In this document: piece by piece, positions 7,179-7,951 of the stretch
How positions within the stretch are numbered: position 1 is the stretch's first letter
Layout: the number at the start of each line of letters is the position of its first letter
Source of the DNA: JBEBBU01 sp041158225
GTDB taxonomy: Bacteria; Pseudomonadota; Gammaproteobacteria; Methylococcales; Methylococcaceae
Direction of reading: 5' to 3'
Length of the DNA: 7,951 nt
Assembly: GCA_041158225.1 (NCBI GenBank)
Contig: JBEBBU010000135.1
Span: forward strand, 1-7,951
Translations under genes and position numbers: made by a program
Notes under the pieces: model-generated
What the model was told of the DNA's origin: nothing
What the model saw: only the letters and a program-made list of their open reading frames with translations
Databases searched by the model: none

Positions 7179-7186
7179 ATTATAAT
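7179..7186. promoter_or_regulatory. Palindromic -10 element serving purD and the Nudix gene
   Basis: ATTATAAT is its own reverse complement, so a consensus TATAAT is present on the plus strand (7181-7186) and on the minus strand (7184 to 7179). It lies in the 74-base gap between the divergent starts. Expected start sites would be near 7193 for the Nudix gene and near 7172 for purD, giving leaders of about 20 and 30 bases. Neither direction has a good -35 hexamer at 16-18 bases; TTGCCA (7163-7168) is only 12 bases from the plus-strand -10. The minus strand has TG four bases before its TATAAT, one base off an extended -10. Confidence 0.6.
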
Positions 7187-7214
7187 CATTCCAGAACTGA
7201 AAAAAGGCAGGTCC

Positions 7215-7784
7215 ATGCAACCACTGTTCTGCACACAATGCGCGGCACCTCTGCTGCGGGCCATACCCGAAGATGATGAACATGAACGCGATCTCTGCGG
7301 CGGATGTGGCACGGTGCATTACCAGAACCCGAAGATCATCGCTGGCTGCATACCTGTCTGGGAAGACAGGATACTGCTGTGCAGAAGGGCCATCGAACCT
7401 CGACGCGGCTACTGGACGCTACCCGCAGGCTTTATGGAAATGAACGAAACGCTGGAGGAAGCGGCGGGCAGGGAAGCCAGGGAAGAGGCGATGGCAGATG
7501 TGGAGATTGGCCAGCTTTACACCATGTTCAGCCTGGCTCACATCTCCCAGGTGCACGTATTTTTCCGTGGCACACTGAAACAGCCAGTCTATGCGCCGGG
7601 CCGGGAAAGCCTGGAGGTCAGTCTTTTCGGCATGCATGAAATTCCCTGGGAAGAACTGTCATTCACCAGTGTACGCATGACTCTGCAACTGCTGCAGCAG
7701 GACCAGAGTGACGGCAATACCTTCCTGCCGAGATCGATTGCGCTGCCTACCCCAGGCGCCACCTCTGGCATCAGATACGCCTGA
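7215..7784 (+). CDS. Nudix hydrolase with N-terminal zinc ribbon
   Basis: This cytoplasmic Nudix-fold pyrophosphatase probably cleaves a nucleoside-diphosphate-linked compound such as ADP-ribose or a dinucleotide; the substrate cannot be read from sequence. Residues 6-31 form a zinc ribbon (C6-x2-C9 and C28-x2-C31, the Nudix_N_2 type), followed by YQNPK (36-40). The Nudix box runs G72-x5-E78-x7-R86-E87-x2-E90-E91, with all metal-binding acidic residues present. The glycine usually two positions after the second Glu is Met93. It lacks the SQPWPFP motif of NudC, so it is not NADH pyrophosphatase proper. Length is 189 residues. The ATG at 7215 is preceded by AAGGCAGG (7204-7211), an adequate ribosome-binding site. 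The C-terminal tail after about residue 165 looks disordered and its last 14 bases overlap the end of a convergent frame. It diverges from purD. Confidence 0.92.
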   Translation: MQPLFCTQCAAPLLRAIPEDDEHERDLCGGCGTVHYQNPKIIAGCIPVWEDRILLCRRAIEPRRGYWTLPAGFMEMNETLEEAAGREAREEAMADVEIGQLYTMFSLAHISQVHVFFRGTLKQPVYAPGRESLEVSLFGMHEIPWEELSFTSVRMTLQLLQQDQSDGNTFLPRSIALPTPGATSGIRYA

Positions 7785-7951
7785 GCTGGAAGCGCGACTC
7801 ATGTCCCTGACTGCACCTCAGGGTGCCTTCCAGCATGAGGCCATCTTCCTTGATATCAGCCTTGAGGACACAGAAAGCGCCTGGCAGCATGCCCGAATCC
7901 AGGCGTGCATCCAGTAGTGTCCCATGCACAGCGCCGGCAAGCGATCCGCTG
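7771..7951 (-). CDS. Unidentified protein, C-terminal 59 residues only
   Basis: Reading leftward from the window edge, a minus-strand frame stays open for 59 codons and stops at the TCA at 7771-7773. It begins (edge side) SGSLAGAVHGTLLDARLDSG and ends HESRFQLRRI. Alternating hydrophobic and polar residues with glycine turns suggest beta strands, and codon choice (CTG, GGC, ATC, GAA) resembles the neighbouring genes. It also fills an otherwise empty end of the window in convergent orientation to the Nudix gene, with a 14-base overlap. I do not recognise the family. The GTLLDARL and GxLxG pattern is loosely reminiscent of beta-rich envelope proteins such as type II secretion protein N, but that is only a hint. 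A 39-codon plus-strand frame in the same place (7801-7917) is the alternative and looks weaker. Confidence 0.5.
   Translation of the reverse strand, partial: SGSLAGAVHGTLLDARLDSGMLPGAFCVLKADIKEDGLMLEGTLRCSQGHESRFQLRRI

Noticed and set aside
5881..7185. Two plus-strand open frames (186 and 229 codons) opposite purD, and a 174-codon minus-strand frame opposite suhB (5007-5531)
   Set aside because: All are opposite strongly conserved enzymes with intact motifs, and their products show no family features.
7753..7783. CAGGCG/CGCCTG inverted repeat near the Nudix stop codon, and CCCTGA/TCAGGG at 7805-7823
   Set aside because: The first is a 6-bp stem with a 19-base loop and the second a 6-bp stem with a 7-base loop. 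Neither has a T-tract, and both are within chance expectation for GC-rich sequence.
7801..7917. A 39-codon plus-strand frame starting at an ATG after the Nudix gene
   Set aside because: It has only a poorly spaced GGAAG upstream, no recognisable product, and is opposite the longer minus-strand frame that reaches the window edge. I could not exclude it fully.

Overview
This window looks like an ordinary chromosomal stretch from a proteobacterium, most likely a gammaproteobacterium or a close relative such as Acidithiobacillia. Three things point there: GC content is in the high fifties by eye, trmJ and suhB form the divergent pair familiar from gammaproteobacteria, and CstA, TrmJ, SuhB and PurD all resemble their enterobacterial counterparts closely. 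SuhB even keeps the E. coli residue numbering of its metal ligands. I see no mobile element, CRISPR array, tRNA or rRNA, and nothing that looks horizontally acquired. Coding density is very high, with no gene-free stretch over 75 bases.

Layout, left to right. A truncated EVE-domain gene (minus) diverges from cstA (plus), a CstA/BtsT-type peptide or pyruvate transporter. Two bases after cstA comes a DUF3772-type MscS-family channel gene (plus), probably in the same operon. Its end overlaps by 22 bases the 3' end of trmJ (minus), which encodes the tRNA position-32 2'-O-methyltransferase. trmJ diverges across 72 bases from suhB (plus), an inositol-monophosphatase-family protein that in E. coli is also a subunit of the rRNA antitermination complex. 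suhB converges on purD (minus), the purine biosynthesis enzyme GAR synthetase, and a perfect 11-bp hairpin spans the purD stop codon. purD diverges across 74 bases from a zinc-ribbon Nudix hydrolase gene (plus). The last 14 bases of that gene overlap an unidentified minus-strand reading frame that runs off the right edge.

Functionally these are separate housekeeping and transport units: carbon uptake plus a membrane-tension channel, tRNA modification, rRNA transcription and phosphatase function, purine synthesis, and nucleotide clean-up. No novel multi-gene system is evident. The points worth a second look are regulatory. They are a fully palindromic -10 element between purD and the Nudix gene, a 17-bp near-perfect inverted repeat between trmJ and suhB, a possible boxA-like tract at the suhB ribosome-binding site, a cstA promoter placed so close that the mRNA would be almost leaderless, and the purD stop-codon hairpin.
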